Shown piece by piece: positions 62,388 through 64,000 of a stretch of DNA of 64,000 bases. Where the stretch lies: contig NZ_JAAGOW010000004.1 in the NCBI RefSeq assembly GCF_010499245.1, positions 682,001 to 746,000 of the forward strand, read 5' to 3'. A program made the position numbers and the translations under genes. Under the pieces are notes generated by a model. The model saw only the letters and a list, made by a program, of their open reading frames with translations, had not been told where the DNA came from and did no database searches. How positions within the stretch are numbered: position 1 is the stretch's first letter; every line of letters begins with the position of its first letter. The stretch is from Variovorax sp. WS11. Lineage in GTDB: Bacteria > Pseudomonadota > Gammaproteobacteria > Burkholderiales > Burkholderiaceae_C.

Positions 62388-63581
62388 TCAGAAACTGTCG
62401 CCGGGCACGCGCACCCAGCCTTCCATCAACACACGGGCACTGCGGCTCATGAGCGCCTTCGTCACGACCCATCGGCCACCGACCTGCGTGGCCTCGGCGC
62501 CGACGCGCAACGTTCCCGAGGGATGGCCGAAGCGCACGGCGGTGCGTCCGCCAGCTCCAGCCGCCAGATTCACCAGCGTGCCGGGGATCGCCGCGGCGGT
62601 GCCGATGGCCACGGCTGCCGTGCCCATCATGGCGTGATGCAGCTTGCCCATGGATAGCGCGCGCACCAGAAGGTCGACGTCGCCCGCGTCCACCGGTTTG
62701 CCGCTGGACGCCACATACGCCTTGGGCGCTGCGACGAACGCGACCTTGGGCGTGTGCTGACGCTTGGCAGCCTCGCCGATGTCCTTGATCAGGCCCATGC
62801 GCAGCGCACCTTGGGCACGGATGCTCTCGAACATGGCCAGCGCCTTGGCGTCGCCGTTGACGGCATCCTGCAGTTCGGTGCCCGTGTAGCCGATCGCCTC
62901 GGCGTCGACAAAGATCGTCGGAATGCCCGCATTGATCAGCGTGGCCTTGAGCGTGCCGACGCCTGGCACCTCCAGGTCATCGACGACATGGCCCGTCGGA
63001 AACATGGCCCCGCCTGCCTCGCCGTCGCCCTCGTCCGCTGGGTCCAGGAACTCCAGCTGCACTTCGGCGGCCGGAAAGGTGACGCCATCCAGCTCGAAAT
63101 CGCCGGTCTCTTGCACTGCGCCGCCGACGATCGGCACGTGCGCCACGATGGTCTTGCCGATATTGGCCTGCCAGATGCGCACGGTGCAGATACCGTCTCG
63201 CGGAATGCGACCGGCATCGATCAGGCCGTTGCCGATGGCAAACGGACCGACGGCGGCCGACAGGTTTCCGCAGTTGCCGCTCCAGTCGACGAAGGGCTGG
63301 TCGATCGACACCTGGCCGAACAGGTAGTCGACGTCGTGGCCGGGCCGCGTGCTCTTCGACAGGATGACGGTCTTGCTGGTGCTCGACGTCGCGGCGCCCA
63401 TGCCGTCGATCTGCTTGCCGTACGGATCGGGGCTGCCGATCACGCGCAGCAGCAGCGCATCGCGCGCGGCGCCCGGTGCCTGCGCAGCCTCGGGCAGGTC
63501 TTGAAGGCGGAAGAACACGCCCTTGCTGGTGCCGCCACGCATGTACGCGGCCGGGATCTTGATCTGTGGCATGTGTGGCAT
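62388..63581 (-). CDS. prpF: 2-Methylaconitate cis-trans isomerase
   Basis: This is a 397-residue PrpF-family protein. AAYMRGGTSKGVFF near the N-terminus, GSPDPYGKQIDGMGAATSST and GNCGNLSAAVGPFAI are the family's conserved segments. It isomerises 2-methyl-trans-aconitate made by AcnD to the cis form in the 2-methylcitrate cycle. Its start overlaps the acnD stop (TGATG), so the two are co-translated. Confidence 0.92.
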   Translation of the reverse strand: MPHMPQIKIPAAYMRGGTSKGVFFRLQDLPEAAQAPGAARDALLLRVIGSPDPYGKQIDGMGAATSSTSKTVILSKSTRPGHDVDYLFGQVSIDQPFVDWSGNCGNLSAAVGPFAIGNGLIDAGRIPRDGICTVRIWQANIGKTIVAHVPIVGGAVQETGDFELDGVTFPAAEVQLEFLDPADEGDGEAGGAMFPTGHVVDDLEVPGVGTLKATLINAGIPTIFVDAEAIGYTGTELQDAVNGDAKALAMFESIRAQGALRMGLIKDIGEAAKRQHTPKVAFVAAPKAYVASSGKPVDAGDVDLLVRALSMGKLHHAMMGTAAVAIGTAAAIPGTLVNLAAGAGGRTAVRFGHPSGTLRVGAEATQVGGRWVVTKALMSRSARVLMEGWVRVPGDSF

Positions 63582-64000
63582 CAGGCGGATTGTGTGGAGG
63601 CTAGAAAGTCCTGCGCAAAGCGCTGCAGCACGCCGCCGGCCTCGTAGATCGAGACCTCCTCGGCCGTGTCGAGCCGGCAGGTCATGGGCACCTCGACATG
63701 TTCGCCGTTCCTGCGCCGGACCACCAGTGTCAGGTCTGCACGCGGCCGGCGTTCGCCCACCACGTCGTAGGTCTCGGTGCCGTCCAGACCCAGCGTCAGC
63801 CGATTGACGCCGGGCTTGAACTCCAGGGGCAGCACACCCATGCCGATCAGGTTGGTGCGGTGGATGCGCTCGAAGCCCTCCGCCGCGATGGCCTCCACGC
63901 CCGCCAGCCGCACGCCCTTGGCCGCCCAGTCGCGCGAGCTGCCCTGGCCGTAGTCGGCACCGGCGATGATGATCAAGGGCTGCTTGCGCTGCATGTAGGT
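63581..64000 (-). CDS. acnD: Fe/S-dependent 2-methylcitrate dehydratase AcnD, C-terminal part (cut by window edge)
   Basis: The frame is open to the window end and covers the last 139 residues. GADYGQGSSRDWAAKGVRLA, FERIHRTNLIGMGVLPLEFK and LDTAEEVSIYEAGGVLQRFA are the aconitase swivel domain in the form found in AcnD. The Fe-S domain lies outside the window. It forms the AcnD-PrpF route of propionate catabolism. Confidence 0.9.
   Translation of the reverse strand, partial: TYMQRKQPLIIIAGADYGQGSSRDWAAKGVRLAGVEAIAAEGFERIHRTNLIGMGVLPLEFKPGVNRLTLGLDGTETYDVVGERRPRADLTLVVRRRNGEHVEVPMTCRLDTAEEVSIYEAGGVLQRFAQDFLASTQSA

Overview
The window looks like an accessory catabolic region of a GC-rich betaproteobacterium, most likely Burkholderiales (Comamonadaceae, Variovorax-like). 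The reasons are gene content rather than a computed comparison: three HAAT/LIV-type ABC transporters, two orphan Bug/TctC binding proteins, many CoA-ligase, CoA-transferase and thiolase genes, and an AcnD-PrpF type methylcitrate module at the right edge. No rRNA, tRNA, CRISPR array or replication origin was seen.

Layout. (1) 1-405: the 3' end of a group II intron (maturase C-terminus, domain V, domain VI). (2) 504-20836: a large acyl-CoA catabolic cluster with two CaiC-like ligases, a family III CoA-transferase, an acyl-CoA dehydrogenase, a two-subunit thiamine-diphosphate E1, a crotonase, a stand-alone lipoyl domain, a wrecked etfBA fusion, a LIV transporter with divergent binding protein, an Old Yellow Enzyme, an EthD protein, a TetR regulator, a dedicated lipoyl synthase and a thiolase. 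Six copies of an 18-bp dyad (ACCAAAC-N4-GTTTGGT) precede its transcription units and tie them into one probable regulon. (3) 20877-29022: mixed small genes (metallo-hydrolase, flavin reductase-like protein, two SDRs, two AraC regulators, a CPA1 antiporter, small proteins). (4) 29088-41925: a GntR-controlled cluster with two divergent aldehyde dehydrogenases sharing a TTGGTACGTAY operator, a CoA-transferase, a second LIV transporter, a TctC protein and a DUF35/SCP2-thiolase pair. (5) 41980-53885: a second TetR-controlled cluster (operator GTRAACC-N2-GGTTYAC) with ligase, SRPBCC protein, SCP2-like thiolase, SDR, aldehyde dehydrogenase, third LIV transporter and crotonase. (6) 54008-60986: DoxX, TctC/LysR pair, a frameshifted AraC gene, AlaX, EamA exporter and a decayed argE. 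(7) 61009-64000: PEP mutase/isocitrate lyase-family enzyme, PrpF and the 3' end of acnD.

How it fits together: three modules each pair a high-affinity carboxylate or amino-acid type importer with CoA activation and beta-oxidation-like chemistry, under separate local repressors (TetR, GntR, TetR). The substrates cannot be read from the sequence. The most unusual part is module 2, where an AcoAB-like E1, a 78-residue free lipoyl domain and a private LipA occur in one regulon without an E2 acyltransferase core or an E3 gene.

Boundaries of coding genes were set by start-codon context (Shine-Dalgarno, overlap with the previous stop, operator position). Family assignments come from recognisable motifs and remembered family features; no database search was run.
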